Assembly: GCA_019916065.1 (NCBI GenBank)
Contig: CM034238.1
Coordinates: forward strand, 40,081,375 to 40,145,374
Direction: 5' to 3'
From: Vitellaria paradoxa
Lineage: Eukaryota > Streptophyta > Magnoliopsida > Ericales > Sapotaceae
DNA: 64,000 nt
Made by a program: the position numbers and the translations under genes. The notes below the pieces were generated by a model. It had not been told where the DNA came from, searched no databases, and was given only the letters and a program-made list of their open reading frames with translations. This document shows, one piece after another, positions 22,118-33,129 of this stretch; within the stretch, counting starts at the first letter, position 1, and each line of letters begins with the position of its first letter.

Positions 22118-22860
22118 GAGATGTGCATAGGTCGGTTCAGTTTGATTCAGTTCAGATTTATATTTAATGCGAAATTGAATCAATTTTTTTCGATTCTTGA
22201 AAATTAGACCTGAAACCGAGCCGATTTCAATTTGGAACCGAACCAAACCAGACCAAAAATATCAAGTTAGGTCGGTTTGGTTTTCAAGTTAGCCTAAATC
22301 GGGTTAGTTTCAAATTGGCCTGATTTATTTATTTCAAATCCTAAACATTCAAATAAATAATAAATTATATATTAATATAATACTGCAAATATTATAATAT
22401 ACATAATATTATATATTATATTATGCATAATCAGAATCGTAGTAAAATAGTAACTATTTTATTTTATCATTTAAAAAAAACTATATATACATAACATTTT
22501 ATATTATATTACATATAACCATAATTGTGGCAATTACTATTTTTCATATATCAGTTTAAAAAAACTATTTTATATATAATATTAGATAATATATTTATTA
22601 TATAATGTATTATATATAAGTATATATTATATTTTTTAGTTTAGTTTCGGGTTGGCTCGAGTTAAGTTATTTTCAGTTTGGTTTCAATTTTGGTTTCAGC
22701 TTCGGTTTTTTGTCTATTGACCCAACAATCGAACCGAAAATATCGAATTATTATTTTTCAGCCTAGAATCGAACTGATTTTGATATGACCCAAACCAAAC
22801 TAAACCGAAATGGTCGGATTGGTTTGGTTTTCGGTTTGTTTGGTTTTTTTGTGCACCCCT
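22118..22860. mobile_element. hAT-like small element with CGGTTTGGTT arms
   Basis: The left end GAGATGTGCATAGGTCGGTT and the right end, on the minus strand AGGGGTGCACAAAAAAAC, are related inverted ends. Both arms are full of GGTTTGGTTTTCGG / AACCAAACC words, and the middle is a TATATA-rich core. AAGTA stands on both sides (22113-22117, 22861-22865). hAT elements make 8-bp duplications, so this 5-bp match is only partial support. No protein is encoded. Confidence 0.65.
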
Positions 22861-22865
22861 AAGTA

Positions 22866-24294
22866 AAAGAAAAATATATAAATTTAAATTTTTTTTATTT
22901 AAATTGTGATAGAAAATATAAAAAAATCCATAATTTTAGAAGAATTAAAATTAATTAGATTAAAAAATAATATAACAATATATTTGAATCCATTCATTTA
23001 ATGGGCATATATTTAAAATTTTATGTTTTCCCTTTAATTTTTCCCTTTCTTTATTTATTTAATTTTTTTTCATTCTTCTTTTCTCTTACTAAATTTTTAT
23101 TCCAAATATACCAATAAATTTATATTGCTTTCTCGCCTATGCATTACACTAGCCGTCTTGATCACTAGTAAGTTATAAACAGAAGGAAATTAAGTAAAAT
23201 TTGTGTCCTATTACATGAAATAGATGATGAAGAGTTTCACGTGTCTAAAAGTAGTTGCATCAACAAAAAATTATATAGTTACTTTTATTTAAAGAATATA
23301 AAGATTGTCATGTAGAAAATTAATCCAAAAAAAAAAGTGATATAAACACACACAAAAAAGAAAAAAGTGAAATTAGGTAGGGAACGTATATATATCTAGC
23401 TTATGTTAGTGGTCGATATTAATATTGGGCAATAAACTTTGGTTCAAATTACAAGTTGGTTTCAGAATTTTCTTTAAGATTCAAATTTGTATATATATTC
23501 TGGCTAGATTAATAAACTAGTTTGTTTAATCAATCTGGAGGAAAGTTAGTTATGATAAAATTTGAGCTTGACTTCAAATATGTATGAATTAATCTTGACG
23601 CCTAGTAAGATTCCAAACACCTACAATCAATCAGCCTTTTTTCTTTATTTTTTTCATATTTACTGTATTTAGCTCCAATTACACAACTTTAGTTCTAAAT
23701 AATTAAGTTTATTAGCACAACTTTTTTCTTTTTCGGAAAAGGAAGTCAAAAGAATCACACTACGAGTCAGAAAGTATATTTGAAAGAAATATGACATACA
23801 AACAGAATACTGTATATCAGAAAAAATACTATAATAATATGTCAAACCTATGGGCTTATCATTTGAAAAACAATAACTTATCTAAGTTGTATTATTTACC
23901 AGATAAGAGAATTAGAATGTGTAATTATCTTGTACACCAATCACTTCAAATAATAAAATTCATGAAATTACATTTTATTACACAAATGTCATCGACACTT
24001 TATTTTAATTACTGGATCAATTTTCTAGTAATAGATTACAGTAGAAAAGTATTTTTTTGTGTGTTTGAAGTGTCAAATTTGACCAAAAATCTTCAACTTT
24101 TTTCAAAATTTTCAATTTTTTTCCAACTTTCTTCATATCTAAAATATCTAACTTTCGTCAACTTTTAGCAACTTTCTTTAATTTTTTAATTTTTACCAAT
24201 TTTTTATGCCTTTTTGGAAAAACATATCAAATAGAAACAGATCTAGAATTTATAATCAATGGGAGTAAAATTATATTTTTAAGGTAATATGAGT
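22866..24294. other. AT-rich intergenic DNA, no gene seen
   Basis: The longest frame, 23791-24168 on the plus strand (125 codons), is rich in Leu, Phe, Tyr, Asn and Lys as random AT-rich DNA would be. It has no recognisable domain, so it is not called as a gene. Confidence 0.5.
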
Positions 24295-24947
24295 AAAAGT
24301 GTCACATGCCCCTAACTTAATTGTCTAGAACGGACGGTATGGGAATATAGGAACTAAATAAATAAAATAAAAACCTGTATCAAGGTCAAGTCATAATATA
24401 ATAACCATCATCAAAGTAACAAAAAACGTCTCTCATTCCCATATTAAATAAATAAAAATAACATAAATCACGATAAATTAAATTTCACACCCCGGTGACT
24501 CAATCCAAGATTTATACAGCCGAATGAACATTATCAATAGTAGTACAATCTCAATTTGGGACCCACACTCTAGGTTGCACAAATAAAAATACAGTCATCT
24601 AAATATAAATAAATTATGTGCTAGGTCAATCCATCAGTCTCAACTCAGCTTTGGGTAACTGATCTCTAGTCTCGACGAATCACCTGAAATAAAGATGGGA
24701 TGAGCAAACTTGCCCAGTAGATAAGACTATGTAAGTGTGCACTGGTGAACATACTCAAGGATATAGCATAACTCACAGCAATATCAATCAAACATAATAC
24801 AACAATACATATATAATGCAATGCAATGGTCAATGTAATTCTCTAATCTCTATCTACCTTCAACATTATCCTGGAATGAGCAATACTTAGCACTGTACAC
24901 AGGGTTACTAACCATACCATTTACGCTCACGGCAAATGTATATCTCA

Positions 24948-24948
<1 letters not shown>

Positions 24949-24974
<26 letters not shown>
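24949..24974. repeat. (AT)n microsatellite within the solo LTR
   Basis: About 13 AT dinucleotides in a row. Confidence 0.9.
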
Positions 24975-24979
<5 letters not shown>

Positions 24980-26204
24980 AATGGGGAATCTTGTTGCACC
25001 TCATTGGTGTAAGACTCAAGAGAATCGTAGTACACCCCCTAGCCCTTCTACCAGGGAACAATGTTACACCTTTAATCAGGCATCTGCTTAACTCAAGCAG
25101 GGTCCGGCTGTAGTCTAGAGAAAATCTTATAATCATATCTCATAATTAACGTTTCAACTCCAAATGACTAAGCTCTAGTCATATATATCAATTAGGGATC
25201 ATCTGGCATTTTCAAAATCTCATTTTTTCATTTTTCTCAAATCATAGTCCATATATATAGCCTATGCCTCGGTATGTCACAATATAAATGTGACCCTCTC
25301 AGCTAATCAATATTCTTAACATAAACCAGATGATACCACCCCAGTTCCATGCACATGATGTGCTCTATATTGTAAATAAATGTCACCTCAATATAAAAAA
25401 ATACATTTCCATTAGGCTTGTTGATGATTTAGGGTTTATTCCATCATTAGAAATCCATAATAATTTAGTTTGAACCCAAAAATATAAATTAAAAACCAAT
25501 TTTTAACATTTTTCTAAAAATTTGTCATATTGCGATTGGGACACCGCAAGTTATGGTTGGGACACCTTAGGCAGTGGTCAGACCCCCAGTCCAAACACCC
25601 TATCAGTCAGTCTAGACCGCAGAGTCTAGTGTTGAATTCCTAGATTCGTTTCCGACGAAACTCAGTCTCAAATCACCCCCAAATCACCATTTCAAGCTTC
25701 AATCTCAACAATAACTCATGTATAAACACTCAAACACATAAATTACATGTTTCTTCATCATTTAATCAACGAATAGCTCAAACATTTGCAAGATATTTAC
25801 ATTTATATGCATTTATGTAATCACATTCATATATATACATATATGTGCGCACAAATCACATGATATTCAACCAAATCAAAAGCGCGTACGCGCGCACACA
25901 TATTCATAGATATATATACATATCAAAATCACCCTAATGACGTCTAAAATACGAATATAAGTCCCACCTACCTCGAATCCGAACAAAAAAGAAGAAAAAC
26001 AGAGAAAACCAGTTGAGCTCCTAACTTTTAAGAGCCGATTTCTTCCACCTTGGGCTAAATCACCAAAAATGAACGACACCACGATGTTTACGATGTCGAA
26101 TACTACCCCAATCCGTCAACCTTTCACTCCAGATCGCATTTTCTCTCTCTACTCTCTCTCTCCTCTCTCTATTTTCTCTGTAATCTCTATGAGTTGAACC
26201 AAAG

Positions 26205-26232
26205 AAGAAAAGAAAAGAAAAGAAAAGAAAAC
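26205..26232. repeat. (AAAAG)n microsatellite within the solo LTR
   Basis: GAAAA/AAAAG pentamers repeat about five times. Confidence 0.85.
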
Positions 26233-26987
26233 GAAAGGAAAATGGAAAGAAAAGAATGGAAATGAGAACTGGGACCTTGGTCCAGTTGTTCAATCAATTA
26301 CCAATTCGAACCACACTCGACTCAAAAAAAATAAAATAAATCAATTAGATCTCAAAATAATTATTTTATTAGACTAAAATAACACATAAATAGCCAAAAT
26401 AAATACGAGGTATTACAAAAAGTAAGAATACAACAATAATGGCAAAACAACAAAATTAAAAAAATTTCAATATAATTTTCCATTTCAATGGGGACAATTA
26501 CCCCCATTGGGCTAAGATGGGTTCACCCATGATACCAAGCACTCGAGTTTAAAATTGATCTATTTTTTATTTTTTCATCAAAATTTGACATTTCGAACAA
26601 AGACTTTTTTTTCGGTAGAGTTCTTTAAGTAGAATAGTTTTTGAAGAAAGATTTAGGCACTATTTGGTGTGCCAAAAAACAAAACAAAATAAAATAAAAC
26701 TCTTACAACCCCTAAAAATTACTAAAATTTTCTATTACACTTTTACACATTCCCACCTTTACTAATTTCAAAAAAGTTCAGTATTTGGCTAAAAAAAATA
26801 GAAAACTTGGAAAGAGGTTAGCTAAGTGTGAAAATGTTTTTTAGTAATCACGTTCCCCAGGTTGAAAACTTTTCAATGAGTACCATTGTGACCTAAAACC
26901 CACAAAATTGTTTGAACAATTTGCTTCATTCTGTCCCATAGTTTAATATTTTCAACCATTTAAACAACCCAGTAGACGAGGCCTTGG

Positions 26988-27423
26988 TGTGCAAAACATT
27001 GACTGGGGATTTTTTGCATCCGTTAGAATGGATTTGAGAAAACCGCTCTAACTATTTATCACTGTTCATCTACAAAAAATGCGATTTAAAGAGAGAGAGA
27101 TGAACAAGGTAGGGTTGTGATGAAGAATCAATTCAACCAAAACCCTAGGGGGACAAAGAGGAAGAGAGAGAGTAGAGAGAGTAGGCAAGGAAAAGGAGGG
27201 CAATAAATCGCTGAAAATGAAAAGTGTTGATTGCTGCAACAGAGGTAGATAGACCACTTCCAAAGGCATTTTGTAGAGACAGATAGAGAGAGAGAAGAAC
27301 TATTAGGTATGCAGAACATTGATTAGAGATTTTTTGAATCTATTAAAACGAATTTGGGAAAACTGTTCTAACGGTTTACTATTGTTCATCTCCGAAAAAT
27401 GTAATTTAAAAAAAAAAGATAAA
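26988..27423. repeat. Two ~115-bp direct repeats 319 bases apart
   Basis: GTGTGCAAAACATTGACTGG and GTATGCAGAACATTGATTAG begin two copies that share GATTTTTTG.ATC, TTGGGAAAAC (first copy TTGAGAAAAC), TCTAAC, GTTCATCT and AAAAAATG, then an A/G-rich end. The spacer is purine-rich on the plus strand. Confidence 0.8.
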
Positions 27424-27507
27424 CGTCAAAATTTACTTAAAATCATGTTTTATTCTTTTTTTTTACCACTTCAAACGGTACCTTACTTAGAGAGTTAGTT
27501 CATCTAT

Positions 27508-27541
27508 TTATTATTATTATTATTATTATTGTTATTATTAT
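27508..27541. repeat. (TTA)n microsatellite
   Basis: About eleven TTA triplets with one G interruption. Confidence 0.9.
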
Positions 27542-29716
27542 TTAAGGAATTAGAGCTAGCACTGATTGTGCCTTGTTTTTAGGTGGATAAGTTGACCATT
27601 AAAGTAAACATTTGACGCTTTATGCTTTTTTACCAACGTAATCTGCGAAATAAAGGGCCCTTGAATGCAGGAAAGTGCATTTTACACGCAATTCAATGCA
27701 TGTGGGAAGTTAATTAGTTAAGTTCTGTTAAGGACGTGACGTTGAATGCCCCGACATTAAAGTTTTAAATTATCCGAAGAATAGTCGAAAGAAACAAAAG
27801 TCTTAGTCTTTTTGCCTTTTTTTTTTAATAAATTACATTTATATCCTCTTAATATTTAAATAATTACATTTTTTATTCTTTGATATTTAAAAATTACATT
27901 TACCTTTTTTATTTTAAAATATTGTTCACATTGATTCTCTTCTGTTAAATTAATCATTAAAATTTAATAAAAAATTGTCAAAATATCTAAACTCTTAAGT
28001 GTTTTTCTATTTTTTCTCTTTCACACCTTTGTCAATAAATTTGAAATTTTTTTGTAAATATTTAATGGTTAATTAAACGGAATTAGTCGATATTAACAAT
28101 ATTTTAAAATAAGAGAGTAAATGTCATTTTTAAATGTTGAAGTATGGTAATTGTAACTATTCAAATGTTGAGAAAATGCATGTATAATTTATCTTTTTTT
28201 ATATATTTCAATCTTGAATTGATGCTTCATGTTGTTCTGTTAAGGAAAAAATTAAGAAGAAAATGAATAAATATTTATTATGTTTTGAAAGTTAAATAGT
28301 AATTTATCTCTCCATTTTTTTTTTATAAAATTAAATTCATCCTTGAATTTTTCTTCTTTTATTTAAGCCATCTAATTTTTTTTTTGCTTTCGGAATTTTA
28401 ATGTCATCATTGGACTTTTATTCATCCCATTTCAATCCTCCCGGTTTTAATAATAAATTACGTATTCAACATCATAATGAAGGCAAGAAAAATTAAATCT
28501 TAATAAATGTAACGTTACAATCTTTTATTTTTAAAAAATAAATTGTTTTTATCACTGAACCCAAGTTTCTTGGCAGTGACCTCTTCCCTTGGGATGTGAT
28601 ATTTGTGCAAAGAACCAAACAAATCAACCATTCAACCATAACAAACAGGGATGGCCGTATCGGCCAATCCGTTTTGTACCTTATCTAATCTCCATCTCAA
28701 AAGAGTAGAGAATTCGAAGATTTTTTAATAATCAAGTAAAATATGAGAATATTTTTTGTTTTAAAAAATTTTTAAGATCGGGTTGATTACAGGTATGAGT
28801 TTATCCTCGACTCATACATTAGTCAATCTCCAAAAAATCCCCGAACCTCCTAAGTGAATTGTGTTAATGGCCTTAAGCTTAAATCTGGAGATTAGAATTT
28901 GAATTGATATTTATGCAGTTATACTTGAATCTAAATTTTGAATTTGATACTTAAACAGTTAGACTTGTGGAATTTAGAATTTTTGAAATTTGGACTTGAT
29001 ACTTGAATCTATAATTTGAAGTTTGAAATTTTTATATTTTTTTCTATTTCGAGTACTCGATTCCCCGTTCTCTGTTTAGAGCGAAAATGGGAAGAAAAAT
29101 AAATCCCAGGTAGAGATTGAGTAAAATATAGAGATTAATTTAAATTTAAAAATTGGATACGGAGATAAACGTACTCATCTCCTATCTGCCTAATACCCAT
29201 TCTTAATGACAAAAATCCTTTGGGGGGAAGCCAATGGAATTTAATTGCGCATGTAAAAAAATGCACCATATATATGCCTATTTCAGAGGATTCTGTTTTT
29301 CCTATCCCTCCCCAACAAATCAGAACGCAACTATATACATACTGTACTTGAGTAACCATAATTTTTTCCATATTGTTCTAAGTTTTTTTGAATACTTTCC
29401 GTTCTTTCACCCATGACTTTTGTGTTAGAGAGTCTTAGTCCTATCTCATCAAAAAACTAACTCAAGAGGTTAAATTTTTCTTCACACTTATATATCAATC
29501 ATGAGATCCTCCGGCAATCGATGTAAGAACGCCTCAACATTTTACATTTCCATAGCTATATAGGCTATGAAATCTTGATTGCATACAGTGGTATAGCTAT
29601 ATATGAACCAAGGAGTCATGATATATATATGCCAAAGAAAACTGCAAAAAATATAAAACCATGCAATAATATTTAATTCCATTCCACGGAAGTTTCTAGT
29701 TATACATGATGCATAG

Positions 29717-29740
29717 ATATATATATATATATATATATAT
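29717..29740. repeat. (AT)n microsatellite downstream of the second PR-1 gene
   Basis: About twelve AT dinucleotides, some 50 bases past the PR-1 stop codon, probably within its 3' UTR. Confidence 0.9.
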
Positions 29741-29789
29741 CATCTCTCCATATTCATCTGTAAAGCCACAAACACACTCTAAAAACATC

Positions 29790-30275
29790 TTAGTAAGGAC
29801 GTTCACCATCATAATTTCCCGGGGGATAATAGTTACAGGTGACAAACCACCACTGGTTCCGGCACTGAGCCCTTGCGCAACCGATCTGCGCCGTGTTCCG
29901 CCAAACGACCTGGGTGTAATGCAGGCACTCTCCGCCAACGCACGAGTTCGAACTGTAATCGTAGTTCGGCTTCTCGTCCACCCAGAGCTTCACCGCGTCC
30001 ACGGCTGTGAACTCGCCGCCGCCCTCGGCGATGTTCTCGCCGTACAGCGGCCCGTTGGAGTGCTCTAAGTTGCAGTCGGAGCTCCTCAGAGTCGCGTAGT
30101 TCTGGGCGTATTCTGCAACGGTGTCGTTCCACGTGAGGGGTTTGATTCCAATCTCTGCACGAGCTGAGTTGTGGGCAGCTAGGTAATCTTGTGGAGAGTT
30201 TTGGGCAAGGGAGGGGTGAGCAATTGTCAAGGTAATGAAGGAAAGAAGGGCTGGTGAATACTTGGAAAGCCCCAT
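29790..30275 (-). CDS. PR1: Pathogenesis-related protein 1 (PR-1), CAP/SCP family
   Basis: An intact, intronless 161-residue frame: signal peptide 1-24 (ends HPSLA before QNSP), then the CAP domain with [51 protein letters not shown] and [20 protein letters not shown], ending there as most PR-1 proteins do. All six PR-1 cysteines are present. The protein should be secreted and defence-related like its paralogue at 4554-5069. The frame is open for 32 more codons upstream (to 30371), but those cross the TATA box at 30326-30334 and include a poly-Phe run, so the ATG at 30275, directly before a good signal peptide, is the start. The CDS is GC-rich compared with its surroundings. Confidence 0.96.
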   Translation of the reverse strand: MGLSKYSPALLSFITLTIAHPSLAQNSPQDYLAAHNSARAEIGIKPLTWNDTVAEYAQNYATLRSSDCNLEHSNGPLYGENIAEGGGEFTAVDAVKLWVDEKPNYDYSSNSCVGGECLHYTQVVWRNTAQIGCARAQCRNQWWFVTCNYYPPGNYDGERPY

Positions 30276-30325
30276 TTTTGGTTCACTAGCTTGTTTGTGG
30301 TGATAAGAGGCATATGGTTTCAGGG

Positions 30326-30334
30326 TATATATAG
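30326..30334 (-). promoter_or_regulatory. TATA box of the second PR-1 gene
   Basis: The minus strand reads GCTATATATACC about 50 bases upstream of the ATG at 30275. It would place transcription start near 30300 and supports the shorter start. No TTGAC[CT] W-box core was seen in the next ~100 bases, unlike the first PR-1 gene. Confidence 0.75.
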
Positions 30335-30544
30335 CCGAAGTGTTGGGGGAAAAAAAAAAAAAAAATTGCAATATATAAAAGATATATATATGTCTTAGTC
30401 ATGGAAAAAGTCATCCATTGTGTTAAGGGTAACCAATTAATGAGGATTAGTCGTTAATTATGAAATTACTATGTTACCATAAGTTCTTTCCAAAATGATA
30501 CAGCGACTCTTGGAGAGTAAATTTTGGTATAAATCTACCAATTT

Positions 30545-30812
30545 TTTAGATTTGGGTGTTCAGAAAAATATCAAACTTTGCTTCTTTTATGCTCAATAAT
30601 CAATTTAAAAGTTATCAAAACTTTTACTTGTAAAAAATTATTAAAAATTATTAAAAATTGTCAAAAATTTTATCGAACATCCAAAATTTATTAAAAGTTG
30701 TTAAAACTTTTTACTTGTTTTATCAAACATATAAAAAATTTTAACTACCAACTTTTGACCAAAAAAAACCCCAAAAATTACTTAAAAATTACACTTCCAA
30801 ACAATCCTTTGT
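30545..30812. mobile_element. Probable Tourist-like MITE upstream of PR-1
   Basis: The right end on the minus strand reads AAAGGATTGTTTGGAAGTGT. The left end has AGATTTGGGTGTTCAG. The interior consists of TTATTAAAAATT and CAAAAATTTTATCGAACATC words. It has the same build as the better-bounded element at 31826-32152. The left end is weak. Confidence 0.45.
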
Positions 30813-31822
30813 GGGTCCTTTATTTAAAGGACAAATATACAACCGAAAAATATGTAGTTAAACCCGTTTGAGACTCAGTCAAGCTCAACCGAAGAAAATA
30901 TGGGACCTGTCCAAAACCAGCACACGCAACCCGAGACCCGCCTTGAGAATTCGAAACTCCAACATACTGGCTAACAATATTTTTCAAATTTATTTGAGTT
31001 GAAGCCAAATTTTATATAATTAAAGGCAGACTGCTGTATTTGTCTTTAGTATTTGGAGATTATGTGTAATATAATACACACACGTATATATATATATATA
31101 TATGCGCATACAGCATGAGTTACTAATGAACTTGATCGGTGAAACTGCTGAGAATATCAATTAATAACGACAAAGAACTAATATGAAAAACAAACCGACA
31201 TATCAATTTTTTTTTTGGGTTAGTTTATACACTTTGAGTTTAATAGCTCAGCTGGTAAAGAATAAGATAATTATAATTGTTTATACAACTGAATACCACA
31301 TATTTTATATATATACATGTATGTATGTATGTATGTATATTTGAGTATCAAACTTTTCGGATAACTGACGTAGGATGTACAAGTCTAATCCAAATTAATT
31401 CGAGTTTTATATTTTTAGTTCATTCTAAATTGTGTCCTTAAAAAAAATAAAAAAATAAAAAAAAAACTACCCAAACCCATTTTCTGTCCGATTGGGCTAA
31501 GGTCCAGCAAGTGTCGCATATAAATTTGGTATTTTTTATCCTTTATTAAAAAAAAATCAGATGATCTATCATTATTTTAGTTGCTATATACACGTTTACA
31601 AAATATGCCTACACCACCTCCAAGTTTGAGGCAAATTAATAATACTTTGCTCACCACCTCAAATTGGTTAATTATTTTTGACACATTTGTTAATAGGTGC
31701 CCTAGGGATTCTCACTAAAGTCCAATGGAAATACATTACATAATAAAGTCTTTCATATATTTTCTTATATACAATTTTATAGTAGTGTAGAACTTTATTA
31801 TGTATCATATTTTCATTGGGTC
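30813..31822. other. Intergenic DNA with microsatellites and a tRNA-like A box
   Basis: No gene was recognised. It contains (TA)n at 31085-31103 and (ATGT)n at 31316-31338. The phrase TAGCTCAGCTGGTAAAGA at 31244-31261 matches a tRNA A box, but no cloverleaf or B box follows at the right distance. It could be the head of a decayed tRNA-derived SINE. Confidence 0.4.
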
Positions 31823-32155
31823 TTAAGGAGTGTTTGGCAACGAAATTTTTAATAAAAAATACCAACTTTTAATTTTTGAGCATTTGGTAAAGAACTAACT
31901 TTTTCTCACTTTTCTGCTCTATTACAGTAATTTTTCAATTCAAAAGTTATTAAAAATTGTTAAAAGTTACCAAAAGTTGTTAAAAATTCTTAAAAGTTAC
32001 TAAAAATTTTACCAAACACTTAAAAGTTGTAAAAAGTTATTGAAAATTATTAAAAATTACTAAAAATTACTATTTGTTTCATCAAACAACCAAAAATTAC
32101 AACTAATAATTTTTAATAAAAATTATTAAAAATTATACCTCCAAATACCCTCTTA
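31823..32155. mobile_element. Tourist-like (PIF/Harbinger) MITE with TTA duplication
   Basis: A 327-bp element (31826-32152) between TTA trinucleotides (31823-31825 and 32153-32155). The left end AGGAGTGTTTGGCAACGAAA and the right end on the minus strand GAGGGTATTTGGAGGTATAA are imperfect TIRs. The left end goes on TTTTTAATAAAAAATACC, very close to the 43705 TIR (GCAAAAATTTTAGCGAAAAA then ATACC). The inside is repeated GTTAAAAGTTACCAAAAG-type words. It encodes nothing and depends on a transposase in trans. Confidence 0.75.
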
Positions 32156-32795
32156 ATAAGTATTCTTACAGCACCAGTTAACCAAATTCATTATTCCTAA
32201 TTACTCATTAAAAATAAACTTTTTAAAAGAATGACTAGAATAACAAACTCCTTAATTAAAATAAGGTCCGCAATTAGCTTCATGCTACAGTGAAATGTAC
32301 ATTGATCGAGCAATCAAAGGAAACCACTGAGACAGCAGGTACAAAGTTTCACATGTCTAGGTATCAGAATTTCCAATGAACATGCACGTATTGTCAAAAT
32401 AATGCGGCGACTTTGTCGATTGTGATGAATGGTAGGCCTAGCACACAGCTTATACAAGGGACATCACTGTCCCCAAGTGAAGTAAACAGCTGATTTATTT
32501 TTGTGCATTCAATTATTTCCTTCACGTTAGAGACCAGGGATTTGTTTTCGACACGTTTAAATAATATTCAATAAGTTTTCAGGCCCGTGAGTGAAAACAA
32601 AAAAAAAACAAAAACCAAAAATGTCAGCACCATAACTTGTGAGGGATAGCAACGGAACCGTTGTTGGATGGGACCCTTCTAAAAACAATAATACAATATT
32701 ATTTTATTTTTTAAAAATGACATAATAAATAAAAATATCAATATACAAATTTTAAAAAAAAAAGTACGTAAAAGCAAGCACCGACACTAACGTTT
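32156..32795. other. Intergenic DNA, no gene seen
   Basis: No recognisable gene, repeat pair or element end was found in this stretch. Confidence 0.45.
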
Positions 32796-33077
32796 TAAGT
32801 AGCATTTAGTTTACTTTTTCATTTTTTATTTTTTATTTTGTTTTATTTGTTAAAAATATCAAAATGAAGAACTAGAAAATACCTTTTTTCTATCGTTTCG
32901 AGATTTTTTCTAAAGTTTGTTAAAAGCTCTTAAAATAATTTTTTGTCATTTTTCATTTCATGTGTAAATTCATTTTCTGTTTTTGAAAATAAATTTTGAA
33001 AACACAAGTAATCAAATAAGTTTTAAGCTGTTTTCCTTATTTTCAAAAGTATAAAATATAAAATGAACTCAAAACAG

Positions 33078-33108
<31 letters not shown>

Positions 33109-33129
33109 AAAAACCAAATAGCACCTTAA
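32796..33129. mobile_element. MITE with TAA duplication and AAAATAAAA arms
   Basis: Element 32799-33126 begins GTAGCATTTAGTTTACTTTT and ends, on the minus strand, AGGTGCTATTTGGTTTTTTT. TAA stands on both sides (32796-32798, 33127-33129). Long T/A-rich arms (TTTTTTATTTTTTATTTTG, and its reverse on the right) could form a hairpin of over 100 bp. No protein is encoded. Confidence 0.65.

Larger units (their letters stand above)
24295..26422 (-). mobile_element. Solo LTR of a gypsy-type retrotransposon, with AAAAG duplications
   Basis: The LTR runs from 24300 (TGTCACATGCCCC) to 26417 (GAGGTATTACA), 2118 bp with TG...CA ends. AAAAG at 24295-24299 repeats exactly at 26418-26422. Orientation follows the other element: the minus strand starts TGTAATACCTCG, similar to TGTAATGACCC at 13165. 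No internal domain or second LTR accompanies it, so it is the product of recombination between two LTRs. It contains an AT microsatellite, a (CT)-rich stretch and an AAAAG-repeat. Frames inside it are not genes. Confidence 0.9.
26423..29695. other. Intergenic DNA with a spaced 115-bp repeat
   Basis: No gene was recognised. A ~115-bp segment at about 26988-27105 recurs at 27307-27423. A TTA microsatellite lies at 27508-27541. A patch with GGGATGGCCGTATCGG near 28647 and CTATCTGCCTAATACCCATT near 29190 may be the edges of a decayed MITE. Confidence 0.45.

Noticed and set aside
23791..24168. 125-codon plus-strand frame
   Set aside because: Its composition follows the AT-rich base content and no motif was recognised, so it is most likely chance.
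29706..30132. Long frames on both strands overlapping the second PR-1 gene (plus 29706-30068, minus 29833-30132)
   Set aside because: They are out-of-frame readings of a GC-rich coding region; the PR-1 frame explains the sequence fully.
30276..30371. N-terminal extension of the second PR-1 gene to an upstream ATG
   Set aside because: It would place the TATA box inside the coding region and put a poly-Phe stretch before an already good signal peptide.
31244..31261. tRNA gene suggested by TAGCTCAGCTGGTAAAGA
   Set aside because: There is no acceptor stem pairing, anticodon arm or B box at the expected distance.
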